From Capsulimonadaceae bacterium (GTDB lineage: Bacteria; Armatimonadota; Armatimonadia; Armatimonadales; Capsulimonadaceae), in the NCBI GenBank assembly GCA_031292625.1, contig JARLGU010000011.1:1-64000 (forward strand): a stretch of DNA of 64,000 nt, in the 5' to 3' direction. Positions 8,925 through 18,265 of this stretch are shown one piece after another. The position numbers and the translations under genes are program-made. The notes under the pieces are model-generated. The model made no database searches and was not told the origin of the DNA. It saw only the letters and a program-made list of their open reading frames with translations. Every line of letters starts with the position of its first letter. The stretch's first letter is position 1.

Positions 8925-10127
8925 GTGGGAACCAGCACGACGCTACAACCTCGCGTAACGCTCAAAGATGTCGCCATACACGCGAATGTATCGCAGGCGA
9001 CGGCATCTACGGTGCTCTCCGGCCTGGACAATGGCATTCGCGTGACGCCGTCCACCATAGAACGCGTTCGAGAGTCGGCGCGCATCCTCGGCTACCGTTC
9101 GCGGACGCGAGAGCGAAACGACAGGCTGGCCGCTGCGCACACGGGTGCTCACGCGCATTCCGACTCGATGTCCAGCACGACCAAGCTTTTCGCCCCAGGA
9201 ATCATTACGAAGGTCTACGGCGGCTCAGCCGGTCTCGGCGCGCACTTGGAACCATGGCATAACGAAGTCGCTGCCGCATTCGAAATCGTCGCGAGCGCGA
9301 TACCAGGGACTGCAACAAGATATTTCAACCGCGCGCGCACCGGACAACCGACGATCCCGGTCGAGTTCGCAATCGAATCGCTTATTGCGGACGGGGCAAA
9401 CGCGCTCATGCTGATCGATTTCGACTGGGTGGATGTTGTCGAAGAGTTTATTCCGGCATTCCAGGCAAGCGGCGTGCCGTTTGTCTTCGTCTCAGCGGGA
9501 CCGCTTGCCGCGCCCGTCGCCAACGTGTGTTATGACAACCGGGGGGCTGGCTTCCAAGCGGCAGCGCACCTGATCCAACAAGGGCATCGCGAGATCGCGT
9601 TCATTGCGACCGGCAAAGTCGACTGGATCGAGTCGCGCATCTCGGGCGCGCGGACAGCAATGCGGCAGCACGGCCTGCCGCCCGAATCCCTTCGCGTCTA
9701 CCCGGCAGATCGCCCACTGATCGCCCCATCCAAGAGTTGGACCCACAACTTAAGCCATCTCGACGCAAGTCGCGAGATCGCGCGGCAAGGCTTCCGCGAG
9801 GGCGTCATTCCAGCCGCGGTTATCGCGGCAAACGACGAAATGGCGCTCGGCGTGATCGACGCCGCCAGGGAGCTCGGAAAATGCGTTCCACGCGATCTGG
9901 CGATTATCGGATTCGACGACATACCACAGGCCAAGGAAGCCGGATTGAGTACCCTGCGAGCTCCTCGCGAGGAAATGGGACGCGAGGCCGCCAGGATGCT
10001 GTTTAAAATATTTCAAGGCAATCGACTCAGCAACCAGATCTGCTTTCGATCAGACCTTATTACGCGAGCATCAACATCGCCAATCAATGCCAATTGGGAG
10101 ATACCAACGAATGAACAGAACTGCTAA
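8925..10127 (+). CDS. LacI-family transcriptional regulator
   Basis: This 400-aa DNA-binding regulator is probably sugar-responsive. The helix-turn-helix [20 protein letters not shown] lies close to the N-terminus and is followed by the hinge helix region ([14 protein letters not shown]). The rest is a periplasmic-binding-protein-like sensor domain with [21 protein letters not shown] and [10 protein letters not shown], both LacI/GalR family signatures. GTG 8925 is chosen because the consensus promoter covers everything upstream. The 3' end overlaps the next pseudopilin gene by 17 nt, so the two form an operon. It probably also controls the neighbouring GH78-like gene. The effector sugar cannot be inferred. 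Confidence 0.88.
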   Translation: MGTSTTLQPRVTLKDVAIHANVSQATASTVLSGLDNGIRVTPSTIERVRESARILGYRSRTRERNDRLAAAHTGAHAHSDSMSSTTKLFAPGIITKVYGGSAGLGAHLEPWHNEVAAAFEIVASAIPGTATRYFNRARTGQPTIPVEFAIESLIADGANALMLIDFDWVDVVEEFIPAFQASGVPFVFVSAGPLAAPVANVCYDNRGAGFQAAAHLIQQGHREIAFIATGKVDWIESRISGARTAMRQHGLPPESLRVYPADRPLIAPSKSWTHNLSHLDASREIARQGFREGVIPAAVIAANDEMALGVIDAARELGKCVPRDLAIIGFDDIPQAKEAGLSTLRAPREEMGREAARMLFKIFQGNRLSNQICFRSDLITRASTSPINANWEIPTNEQNC

Positions 10128-11031
10128 GACACGATCGGCAAAGCCGGGCTGGTCACTATATGGCTTCACGCTTATCGAATTGCTAGTTGTTATCGCAATC
10201 ATAGCGATTCTCGCCGCCATTTTGTTTCCCGTCTTCGCTACGGCTCGCGAAAAGGCTCGCCAAACGGCCTGCCTCAGCAATCTCAAACAAATCGGCCTCG
10301 CGGTCGTCCAATACGAACAGGACTACGATGAGTCTGCCCCATGCGGCGTTTCCCAGACGAACAAGCTCATGGGTTGGGGCGGCAACCTCTATCCTTACGT
10401 CAAATCGACCGCGGTCTTCGTTTGTCCGTCCGATACCACGGCCGGAGCAAGTTGTTCGTACATCATCAATAACAACATCCTCAACACGACCACAACGATG
10501 ACGCTTTACAGCGGCCTTTTGTACGCAACGTACCCGCTCAGCAAGTTCGGCGCGCCCGCGAAAACCGTCCTGTTCGCCGAGGTAGCCGGGGCGGCCGGCT
10601 ACAATATCGCCGACATGAAGGCTGCCGACAACGTCAGCGACTTCTACAGCAGCGGGTATACGCCTGCCGGCACGGGCTGCGCGCAGGCATACGATCCGTA
10701 CACGACAAAGCTTGGATCAACGAATGTTCAGTGCGGTGGCGGCGTCTCGGGCCAAGGATGCGCGAACCCTTTCACGCTCCAGTACGCCACAGGGTATCCA
10801 TACAATATCGCCGCATGCCTTTCAGGCCTCTACACGAATGCGTCGGGGCGACACAGCAACGGATCGAACTATATCATGGCAGACGGCCACGCGAAATGGT
10901 TCATGGGAACCCAGGTATTCGCGGGCTCGAACAACAACGCGGCCGGAAATTGCTCCAGCGCCACCTCGACCCAAGCCATGAACACGCAGTGCGGCCTCGC
11001 GAACATCGCCGCCACCTGGAGCATCTATTAG
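10111..11031 (+). CDS. DUF1559 pseudopilin-like protein (H-X9-DG)
   Basis: This 306-aa protein has a type IV prepilin/type II pseudopilin N-terminus: [20 protein letters not shown], with the prepilin peptidase site between G and F and Glu at mature position 5. The family motif [19 protein letters not shown] follows. The C-terminal domain carries H-X9-DG ([12 protein letters not shown]), then [11 protein letters not shown]. It is expected to be processed by a prepilin peptidase and displayed in the cell envelope; the function of DUF1559 proteins is unknown. ATG 10111 is preceded by GGGAG and overlaps the lacI stop. Many Cys residues in the variable domain suggest an extracytoplasmic disulphide-bonded fold. 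Confidence 0.88.
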   Translation: MNRTAKTRSAKPGWSLYGFTLIELLVVIAIIAILAAILFPVFATAREKARQTACLSNLKQIGLAVVQYEQDYDESAPCGVSQTNKLMGWGGNLYPYVKSTAVFVCPSDTTAGASCSYIINNNILNTTTTMTLYSGLLYATYPLSKFGAPAKTVLFAEVAGAAGYNIADMKAADNVSDFYSSGYTPAGTGCAQAYDPYTTKLGSTNVQCGGGVSGQGCANPFTLQYATGYPYNIAACLSGLYTNASGRHSNGSNYIMADGHAKWFMGTQVFAGSNNNAAGNCSSATSTQAMNTQCGLANIAATWSIY

Positions 11032-11425
11032 GCAAAGCGGCAGCCGATCAGTCCTCTGAGTCGCCGGCTCGAAGGCCCGTCGACGTCCCGGTAAATATGC
11101 CTGGACGACAACGGGCTTTCGCGTGTGGCCTCTCAAACGCCTATCCCTCTTATTGTTATATGGGCTAGCCCCGGATTCCCTTGACAGAACGCTATCAGCA
11201 TGCTATTCTGAGTATGCATAGATTTGAACTCGGGTTGCCCACTCGACCTGTGATCCGTCGACTTTGCGCCAGCCGCGCGGAAAGGCGGATTGTCCTTCGT
11301 TGAGATCTCGTGTAGTGCTAGAGAACATCCGACAATGGAATATTATTAATGAGATATTCAGCGAAAGTTCAGGCATTAGGCATGCTCTACGAGAAGGCTC
11401 CCGAATGAAACAGGAGGCGAAGACG
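11032..11425 (+). promoter_or_regulatory. Promoter and long 5' leader of second pseudopilin gene
   Basis: This 394-bp gap contains TTGACA (11181-11186), a 17-bp spacer and TATTCT (11204-11209), a strong promoter placing the transcript start near 11216. The remaining leader of about 210 nt has no recognised riboswitch. The ribosome site AGGAGG is at 11412-11417. The first 150 bp (11032-11180) show no gene or clear terminator. Confidence 0.6.
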
Positions 11426-12337
11426 ATGATGAAAAAAGCATTTACTTTAATAGAATTACTCGTAGTTATCGCCATTATTGCAATTTTAGCAGCAATACTA
11501 TTCCCAGTCTTTGCCACGGCCAGGGAAAAGGCGCGTCAGACAGCCTGCCTCAGCAACCTTAAGCAACTCGGTCTTGCCATCGTCCAGTACGAAAACGACT
11601 ACGACGAGACGCCGCCCGACGGAGTGGCGCATACCAATACGAACAAAGGCTGGGGCGGCCAGATCTACCCTTATGTCAAATCCGTAGGCGTTTACGTCTG
11701 CCCCGATGACACCTGGCCGAGCGTAAGCTGTTCCTATTTCATCAACAGCAACTTCGACTACACGCCCGCCGGTTTCTCGTGGAGCCCTCCTCTGCAGTGC
11801 CCGCCGGCATATCCCCTTGCAAAGTTCGGCGCTCCCGCCAAAACCGTAATGTTCGGCGAAATTACCGGCAGCGGCGGATACAATATCGGCGATTTGAACC
11901 CGCAAGACTCCGTAAGCGACCTCTACTACCCAGCGGGATCGCCCAAGGAGAGCGGCTACACGCCCAACGGCACTGGTTGCGGGGGAAGCTACGATCCATA
12001 TACGACGAACCTGGGAACAACGAATCAGGCCTGCAATACGCTTACGGCGAACGTCTGCGGGGACAAGACATTCACGCTCCAGTACGCCACCGGTTATCCT
12101 TACAACGTCTACTGCCAAAACAATTCCACGGTCTTCGCAAGCCCCTCTGGCCGCCATAGCAACGGTGCGAACTATCTCCTGGCCGACGGTCACGCGAAGT
12201 TTCTAATGGGCACGCAAGTCTTCGCCGGGGGCAATGACTTAACTGCGGGCGACTGTTCCAGCTCAAATAGCGGCACGGCAATGAATACTGGATGCGGAAG
12301 CTACCCGAACGTTCCGGTTACCTACAGCATCTTCTAA
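11426..12337 (+). CDS. DUF1559 pseudopilin-like protein (H-X9-DG)
   Basis: This 303-aa paralogue of the preceding gene has the prepilin N-terminus [20 protein letters not shown], then [19 protein letters not shown] and a C-terminal [12 protein letters not shown] motif followed by [14 protein letters not shown]. The cleavage-site residue before Phe is Ala rather than the usual Gly. The start is taken at ATG 11426 (or the next ATG, 11429) because AGGAGG sits 8 bp upstream; an in-frame ATG at 11405 lies before that ribosome site. It has its own promoter and is the only forward-strand pseudopilin gene here not directly preceded by a regulator. The body is Asn/Gly/Tyr/Cys-rich. A strong hairpin follows the stop. 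Confidence 0.87.
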   Translation: MMKKAFTLIELLVVIAIIAILAAILFPVFATAREKARQTACLSNLKQLGLAIVQYENDYDETPPDGVAHTNTNKGWGGQIYPYVKSVGVYVCPDDTWPSVSCSYFINSNFDYTPAGFSWSPPLQCPPAYPLAKFGAPAKTVMFGEITGSGGYNIGDLNPQDSVSDLYYPAGSPKESGYTPNGTGCGGSYDPYTTNLGTTNQACNTLTANVCGDKTFTLQYATGYPYNVYCQNNSTVFASPSGRHSNGANYLLADGHAKFLMGTQVFAGGNDLTAGDCSSSNSGTAMNTGCGSYPNVPVTYSIF

Positions 12338-12345
12338 GCGCTCCG

Positions 12346-12372
12346 CCCGCGGCAAGGCATTCTTGCCGCGGG
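12346..12372 (+). terminator. Strong stem-loop after pseudopilin gene
   Basis: CCCGCGGCAAG and CTTGCCGCGGG form a perfect 11-bp stem with a 5-nt loop, 9 bp after the stop codon. No T-run follows, so it may act as a 3'-end stabiliser or a terminator without a U-tract. Confidence 0.65.
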
Positions 12373-12487
12373 GACACGTTCCTCTCGCTTATTCCGGGGC
12401 AATCAACGGCTCCTCTCAGCTTCCGCCCCTCTGCGTACAGAGTCGTGAAATTTTCGCATAAAATTCCGTCACTAGCCTGTCACCCGC

Positions 12488-12516
12488 TTGACAGCGCCTT
12501 TCGATCGTGCTATCCT
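12488..12516 (+). promoter_or_regulatory. Promoter of second lacI-type gene
   Basis: TTGACA (12488-12493), a 17-bp spacer and TATCCT (12511-12516). The start of transcription is expected near 12523, immediately before the operator-like inverted repeat. Confidence 0.75.
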
Positions 12517-12525
12517 GACTCTGCG

Positions 12526-12547
12526 TTAACGTAAAAGCAAACGTTAA
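12526..12547. promoter_or_regulatory. Inverted-repeat operator candidate
   Basis: TTAACGT and ACGTTAA form a perfect 7-bp inverted repeat with an 8-nt spacer. It lies just downstream of the predicted transcription start and 12 bp before the regulator's ATG, a position suited to autorepression. Confidence 0.6.
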
Positions 12548-12559
12548 TGCAGAGGCTCT

Positions 12560-13603
12560 ATGAGATTGTCCCGGTCTACCGTCACCATAACCGATATCGC
12601 GCGAAGGGCCGGAGTATCGCCAACTGCCGTTTCGTCGGCGTTACACGGCACCGGCCGCGTGAGCGAAGAGCAGCGGACGATCATCCAGAATATCGCCCGC
12701 GAAATGAACTACCAGCCCAGCGTCGCCGCACAAATCATGCGTTCGCACGCGACGAACGGCATCGCGCTTGTCATTACCGACGACCACGAAACGGCCTCGG
12801 AATCCGGCGTCACGGCGCCGCTTGTCGCGCATTTTGTCCGCAAGTGTGAGGCGGAAGGCGTCCGCTACCACATCGACTACGCGATGGAATCATTGAGCGG
12901 TTCGCCGGTTCCGCCGTCAATGCTCGGCGGATTGGTCAGCGGCGGTATCGTCGCGGAAAGGATGCCTCCGCAGCTACGCGAATGGTTCACCACCCAGGAG
13001 CGCTATCCGTGGGTCGCGATCGATGACACCGCACCCTATACGGTCGTCTCATCGGTCGACGATGGGATCGCCGAGGCGGTTCGGCACCTTGCCGCCTTGC
13101 GGCATAGAAAGATCGCATTCGGCGGACTTAGCCCAACGATCCTGGTGCACGCAATGATCAGAGACGGCTTCGAGCGGACCGCGCGCGCTTACGACCTTCA
13201 CGTGGCGGAAGGCTGGAATGCGCATTTCGAGGGCGCAACGAGGGTCGAACAACTGAATCGTTACGCCGAGTTTGCCCAGTGGCTACTCACGCAACCCGAC
13301 AGACCAACCGCGATGGTCTGCGCAGACACGAAAATGGCGCGCGCAGTCATCTATATCGCGCAACGCCTTGGTATCCGCGTTCCGGAGGACCTGAGCATCG
13401 TCGGGTACGGAACGAGCGGCGATGCCGAAAAGGGCATCCCGTGCGTCGCCCAGGTCGAGCCGAATTTTGCAGGCATGATAGACAAAAGCATAACGATTCT
13501 GCAGCACTTGATTGACGGCAAGCCAGTCGATCAGGGCGTGCACCGCGTCCCCGCTAAGTTTACGCAGCGCGCAACTGTCGCGTGGGCAAATACTGAGGAC
13601 TGA
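12560..13603 (+). CDS. LacI-family transcriptional regulator
   Basis: This 347-aa regulator has the N-terminal HTH TVTITDIARRAGVSPTAVSS, the hinge stretch IIQNIAREMNYQPSVAAQIM and a LacI/GalR sensor domain (AMVCADTKMARAVIYIAQRL and IPEDLSIVGYG-like signature reading VPEDLSIVGYGTSG). AGAGG lies four bases before ATG 12560. It is followed after 31 bp by a pseudopilin gene, and beyond that by the 1108-aa secreted protein, so these are its likely targets along with its own operator. The effector is unknown. Confidence 0.88.
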   Translation: MRLSRSTVTITDIARRAGVSPTAVSSALHGTGRVSEEQRTIIQNIAREMNYQPSVAAQIMRSHATNGIALVITDDHETASESGVTAPLVAHFVRKCEAEGVRYHIDYAMESLSGSPVPPSMLGGLVSGGIVAERMPPQLREWFTTQERYPWVAIDDTAPYTVVSSVDDGIAEAVRHLAALRHRKIAFGGLSPTILVHAMIRDGFERTARAYDLHVAEGWNAHFEGATRVEQLNRYAEFAQWLLTQPDRPTAMVCADTKMARAVIYIAQRLGIRVPEDLSIVGYGTSGDAEKGIPCVAQVEPNFAGMIDKSITILQHLIDGKPVDQGVHRVPAKFTQRATVAWANTED

Positions 13604-13634
13604 GACAGGCTTTGGGCGCCGATTGGAGGAAATC

Positions 13635-14573
13635 ATGAAAACGGCGAATACAGCATCGTCCGTTAAGACGGCGAGTTCAAAAAGCGGATTTACGTTAATT
13701 GAGCTACTCGTAGTTATCGCTATAATTGCGATTCTTGCAGCAATTTTATTCCCCGTATTTGCGACCGCCAGGGAAAAGGCCCGCCAGACCACCTGCGCCG
13801 CCAATCTCAAGCAATTGGGCATTGCGATAACCCAGTACGAGCAGGACTATGACGAAACTCCGCCCGATGGAAATGCGCGCACGAATACGAACAAGGGATG
13901 GGCGGGGCAAATCTACCCGTACGTGAAGTCGAAAAACGTCTACGTGTGTCCGGACGATCTTACGACGGCCGCGAGTTGTTCGTACTTTATCAACACGAAT
14001 TTCGACTATCAACCTGCCTCCTACGTCTTTGGCGCTGGGCTGAATGCGCCGAGTTATCCGCTCGCGAAGTTCGGAGCGCCCGCCAAGACCGTCATGTTTG
14101 GCGAGGTAACGGGCAGCGCAGGCTACGACGTCAGCAACATGAATGCCACGGCTTCCCTGAACGACAATTATGCCCAATCTGCAGTTGCCGAAAGCGGCTA
14201 TTCGCCGAACGGCACGGGGTGCGGGAATAGCTGGGATCCTTATACGTCCTCGAACCTACCGGCAAACGTTGCCTGCAGCCGCATTACTGCCGGAGTTTGC
14301 GCGAACCCTGTTTTCACGCTCAAATACGCAACCGGTTATCCGTACAACATGGCCGGCTGCCAGTCAATCGTCTACACATCCTCTACCGGTCGTCACAGTG
14401 ACGGCGCGAACTACTTGATGGCCGACTGCCACGCAAAGTTCTTCAAGGGTTCGCAAGTATTCGCCGGGGCAAACAACGCGACAGGCGGCGATTGTTCGAG
14501 CGCGAGCAGCGCCACGGCAATGAATACGGCCTGCGGCCTGCCCAATATTGGGGCAACCTACAGCATTTTCTAA
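13635..14573 (+). CDS. DUF1559 pseudopilin-like protein (H-X9-DC variant)
   Basis: This 312-aa protein starts at ATG 13635 with GGAGG 5 bp upstream; a longer open frame reaching into the lacI 3' end is not needed. A 20-residue N-terminal extension precedes the prepilin motif [20 protein letters not shown], which keeps the usual Gly-Phe cleavage site. [19 protein letters not shown] follows. The C-terminal motif reads H-SDGANYLMA-DC, so the second glycine of H-X9-DG is replaced by cysteine. It is strongly similar to the 11426 gene in its first half (DYDETPPDG, [16 protein letters not shown]), indicating recent duplication. It is co-transcribed with the lacI-type gene upstream. Confidence 0.87.
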   Translation: MKTANTASSVKTASSKSGFTLIELLVVIAIIAILAAILFPVFATAREKARQTTCAANLKQLGIAITQYEQDYDETPPDGNARTNTNKGWAGQIYPYVKSKNVYVCPDDLTTAASCSYFINTNFDYQPASYVFGAGLNAPSYPLAKFGAPAKTVMFGEVTGSAGYDVSNMNATASLNDNYAQSAVAESGYSPNGTGCGNSWDPYTSSNLPANVACSRITAGVCANPVFTLKYATGYPYNMAGCQSIVYTSSTGRHSDGANYLMADCHAKFFKGSQVFAGANNATGGDCSSASSATAMNTACGLPNIGATYSIF

Positions 14574-14732
14574 TCAGACGCCTGCGACGGTTCTACTCGC
14601 CGCAGGCCCCATTTTCGCCAACTGGCTCGCAACCCAAGCGCCACGGAGATTCAAATCGAACACTGACAAGGGTTGCGGCGTCTACACATTCGTGCACACG
14701 ATTTGCAATCCGCCCTTCCGCCGCCTCGACAT

Positions 14733-17700
14733 ATGAAAACACCATCAACAACCATCATTCAACACGCACAACACAGTGCCATTGCCGTATTCCTCCTGCT
14801 GTGCTCGCTCATTGCCGCCGAGTCTCGCCCGCAAGCGCAAGCCAGGGAACTGCCGCCTGTTGCCCTCTACAAGGGCGCGACGTCGCTTGACGATATCGGC
14901 ATCTACGGCGTATCGTACCGCTACGATAGCGGCAAAACAGGCGAGATGCCAATTGGGTGGAGCGGAGGATTCGAGGCGAACAGCGGCATATCGCTCATAG
15001 CCACCGTGCCGCAAGCGGGAAAAAGCGCCTTCATCGAGCATCCGGTTTGGCGCGGCGGTCCCGGGGATGTTGACCAGACGTTCCGCCTTGCCCTGCCCGT
15101 CGCCTCCAGGATCGAACTTAGCTTTTCGATCGCCATGCGCAGCGACGTTGTTGGCAAATCCGATGGCGCTACGTTCCGGGTCTTCGTAGACGATCTAAAG
15201 ATAGCCGACGCCAATAAAACCGACGATGCGTGGTCCGATTACCGTTACGATCTTACGCGCTATGCCGGGAAGACAATCACGCTCGTGTTCGAGACCGACC
15301 CCGGCCCAGCGCGTAACGCCGGTTTCGACTTCGCCTTATGGGGCGATCGAACCATAACTGTCGACGGAGCTCCCGAACGCCCCGCCCAAAGCCGCCTGCA
15401 CCCATTTCCCGGCAACCTGAGCGGCGCGCGGCAAGGATGGGGCAGCACATCGCCGACCCATCTTGCCGGGACGAGCAATGCGGCGGTCATCAGTACGAAC
15501 TGCGCTCAGGCGCCGGCCGACATCCTGAGCGGCATCTGGGTGCGCATCGCGGGAAATGGCGCAGCCGTCCCGCAATCGACGCTGCTCGCCGCCAATGGAG
15601 GCTGTCTCGACCTGGTGGACGCGAGCGGCGCCATTGTGCCGTCATCGTCGCCCGATGCGCATGCGGTCGTGACGCAGCGGGATCTCGGCGCGAGCTCGGT
15701 CGAGCGGATTGCGACATACACGCTTGGCGAACGCAAGATTACCGTTCGCGCGGTCATCGACAGTTACGACGGCTCAAGCATTCGTGTTCGCCTTACGTCG
15801 CCGGATCCATACATCGCGCGAGTCCAAACCGGCGTCACCGGCCCGTTTCCCGTTCGCCGGTCAGTTATCACCCCATATTACGGACAGGTTTGGTATTGGC
15901 CGGATCGAGGCGTGTTTGCCAACGCTAGCATCGACTTCATGCTCTCGCATGCGAGTGCGCTAACGAACGACGCCGCTCTTTACAGCCCGCTAACCGACGG
16001 CAGGAGAATTCCGCTCGACGAAACGTTGTACTATGCCATCTCGCCCGATGTTCGCGACGTTTTCCCGACGCCGCCACATGCGGCGTCACCCTACCGCCAG
16101 ACAATGGGCAATGTCGCCGTGATCGACAATTGGGATTCGCGGCTCGATGCGAACGAAGCCTATCTCACGTCACTCGCATCTTACGACATGACGCACTTCT
16201 ACACGATTTTCCACGTCTGGCAACACGGCGGCTACGATTGCGAGCTGCCCGACGTCATGCCTGCCCGCTCCGGCAACGAACCGCTCAAGCATCTTATCGA
16301 TACCGCAAAGGGATTCGGAGAGCTGTTCGCGCTCCACGAGAACTACGTCGACTTCTATCCCAACGCGCCATCGTACAACAAAGATGATGTCGCGCTGGCG
16401 TCCGACGGCAAAATGAGGAATGCCTGGATGAAGTCGAAAGTGCCGTCGTTCCTGATGGCGCCGGTCGCGATGATGAAGTACGCGAAGCAGATTACGCCGG
16501 TCGTCCACCAGGTGCTCGGGACCAACGCGAGCTACCTCGACGTCCACTCATCGATCGATCCGTTCGTCCATACCGATATGCGAGCCGACCGGCCTGGCGC
16601 GGGCATGTTCATCACCTGTGTCAACGCCCAACGCGACCTCTGGCAACTCATGCGCGATGTCCACGCCGGTCCCGTCACCGGCGAAGGCAACCGGCACTGG
16701 TGGTGGAGCGGCATGCTCGATGGCGTCGAGGCGCAGTTTGGAACGGGCGTCCCTGACCATACAGGCGAATTCGCGCCCCTCTTTGTCGACTTCGATTTGC
16801 TCAAGATCCACCCTAAGCAACTCAATCACGGCATGGGCTACATCCACAGATGGATGGGCGAAACGCCTCCCACGCAAAGCCAGCTCGACGCATACCGCAT
16901 GCAAGAACTTATCTTCGGCCACTCGGCCTTTATCGATAGAACCGAAAAGCTTCCCTGGATCTTCGAGGAGCATAACCTTGCGATCCCCGTCGCATCGCGC
17001 TACGCCGTGTCGTCGGTTTCGTCGATCGATTACGAACTCGACGGCACGATGGCGGACGCCAACGAGATCGTCGCCGCAGGCGCGCCGTTCGACCGCGTGC
17101 GCGTCCGTTACGCAAACGGGCTAACCATCTGGGCCAATGCCCGGACGCAACCGTGGACCGTAACCGCGAACTCTCAGAGCTTCGAGTTGCCGCAATACGG
17201 CTGGGTCGCAACAGCCCCCACCCTGACGGCTTACACGGCAACCTTGGCTGGCCGCACGGTTACCTATTGTCGCACGCCGGAAACCCTATTCGCCAGTGCA
17301 CGGCCGCCTGTAACCGAATCGCTCACGCCTCTCGACAAGCCTTATGCGGCTCCGCGTGTGGTCTCCATCGCACGGACAGGGGCAAGAACGCTGCAAATCC
17401 AGTTCGCGTTCGACGCGCTGAGGCAGCTCGATCCGAGCTCAAGCGTATTCGTACATGTCGTGTCGCCCAAAGAGACGGAGAAGGAAGGGATTGTTTCGCA
17501 GTTCTCATCCGGCATAAGCATCAAGCCCGGACAGTGGACGGTGGGTCAGCGGCAAACAGGAAGCGTCGTTCAAGCAACGTTGCCGGCAAGTCTGCCTGAT
17601 GGAGTATATGAAATTCGCGTTGGCATAACCGCTGCGGCGCCCGGCGGCCGTATGCCGCTCGACGGAAACAACGACGGCGCACGTCGCTACCGAGTTGCTT

Positions 17701-18059
17701 CGGTACGGATCGCGGGCGACGCGCTAAGCGTTGCGCCGATCGAGCCCGCCGCAACAAGCGACCAATTCCCGCCGATAGTCAACTTCGGCGATATCGCCGC
17801 CAACGGCAGCGTCGCGCTTCGGCGTTTGTCCGATGGCGTCTGGAAGCTAACTCCATTGCCGCGAACCTCCCCATTTACGGCAAAGCTTCGCGGAGCAAGC
17901 ATCGACAAGGCTCTCGCGTCAATCGACGCCACGCCGATCGACGCGGACGGTCGCGCCCTGGGCCAGCCTGAAACGCTGCCGTGCACGAACGGCGTCAGCA
18001 CGCTGACGGTGAAATTGCCCGGCGGCGCCGTTGCATATAGGTTATGCGCGTCGAAGTAG
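14733..18059 (+). CDS. Large secreted protein, putative glycoside hydrolase
   Basis: This 1108-aa protein starts at ATG 14733. A hydrophobic stretch (SAIAVFLLLCSLIAAESR) followed by AQARE suggests a Sec signal peptide. Residues about 40-210 look like a beta-sandwich carbohydrate-binding domain. The central 380-800 region has TIM-barrel-like strands (YLDVHSSIDPFVHTDMRAD, EGNRHWWWSGMLDGVEAQFG) with many acidic and aromatic residues that could form a glycan site. It resembles GH101/GH129/DUF5696-type proteins in style, but I cannot assign a family with confidence. The C-terminus is beta-rich. It lies 159 bp after a pseudopilin gene and is probably controlled by the lacI gene at 12560. A weak hairpin (14580-14607) lies in that gap. 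Confidence 0.6.
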   Translation: MKTPSTTIIQHAQHSAIAVFLLLCSLIAAESRPQAQARELPPVALYKGATSLDDIGIYGVSYRYDSGKTGEMPIGWSGGFEANSGISLIATVPQAGKSAFIEHPVWRGGPGDVDQTFRLALPVASRIELSFSIAMRSDVVGKSDGATFRVFVDDLKIADANKTDDAWSDYRYDLTRYAGKTITLVFETDPGPARNAGFDFALWGDRTITVDGAPERPAQSRLHPFPGNLSGARQGWGSTSPTHLAGTSNAAVISTNCAQAPADILSGIWVRIAGNGAAVPQSTLLAANGGCLDLVDASGAIVPSSSPDAHAVVTQRDLGASSVERIATYTLGERKITVRAVIDSYDGSSIRVRLTSPDPYIARVQTGVTGPFPVRRSVITPYYGQVWYWPDRGVFANASIDFMLSHASALTNDAALYSPLTDGRRIPLDETLYYAISPDVRDVFPTPPHAASPYRQTMGNVAVIDNWDSRLDANEAYLTSLASYDMTHFYTIFHVWQHGGYDCELPDVMPARSGNEPLKHLIDTAKGFGELFALHENYVDFYPNAPSYNKDDVALASDGKMRNAWMKSKVPSFLMAPVAMMKYAKQITPVVHQVLGTNASYLDVHSSIDPFVHTDMRADRPGAGMFITCVNAQRDLWQLMRDVHAGPVTGEGNRHWWWSGMLDGVEAQFGTGVPDHTGEFAPLFVDFDLLKIHPKQLNHGMGYIHRWMGETPPTQSQLDAYRMQELIFGHSAFIDRTEKLPWIFEEHNLAIPVASRYAVSSVSSIDYELDGTMADANEIVAAGAPFDRVRVRYANGLTIWANARTQPWTVTANSQSFELPQYGWVATAPTLTAYTATLAGRTVTYCRTPETLFASARPPVTESLTPLDKPYAAPRVVSIARTGARTLQIQFAFDALRQLDPSSSVFVHVVSPKETEKEGIVSQFSSGISIKPGQWTVGQRQTGSVVQATLPASLPDGVYEIRVGITAAAPGGRMPLDGNNDGARRYRVASVRIAGDALSVAPIEPAATSDQFPPIVNFGDIAANGSVALRRLSDGVWKLTPLPRTSPFTAKLRGASIDKALASIDATPIDADGRALGQPETLPCTNGVSTLTVKLPGGAVAYRLCASK

Positions 18060-18100
18060 CAACGTCTCCGGCGCGGAACGCAAGCGTTGCCTTTTCTTGT
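18059..18100 (+). terminator. Hairpin with T-rich tail after the secreted protein gene
   Basis: GCAACG (18059-18064) pairs with CGTTGC (18085-18090) across a 20-nt GC-rich loop and is followed by CTTTTCTTGT. Moderate support as an intrinsic terminator. Confidence 0.45.
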
Positions 18101-18168
18101 CATACTTCCCTTGGCGCCCTCGCAGTATCCGCTAATAAACATGCTTGACAAAACATGCTTGCCCCCCC

Positions 18169-18197
18169 TTGACATTCGCGACCGGACGTGATACGAT
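18169..18197 (+). promoter_or_regulatory. Promoter of third lacI-type gene
   Basis: TTGACA (18169-18174), a 17-bp spacer and TACGAT (18192-18197). Just upstream, ACATGCTTG occurs twice in tandem (about 18140-18162), possibly an additional regulatory site. Confidence 0.7.
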
Positions 18198-18202
18198 ATT
18201 GC

Positions 18203-18244
18203 TGTTCAATCGTTTAATCAAGTGCCTAGTCCACTGTTCAAACG
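18203..18244 (+). repeat. Direct repeats in the lacI leader (operator candidates)
   Basis: TGTTCAATCG (18203-18212) and TGTTCAAACG (18235-18244) are direct repeats 32 bp apart, about three helical turns, between the promoter and the start codon. They could be paired binding sites for the regulator encoded next. Confidence 0.45.
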
Positions 18245-18265
18245 ATCAAACAAAGGAATGAAGAC

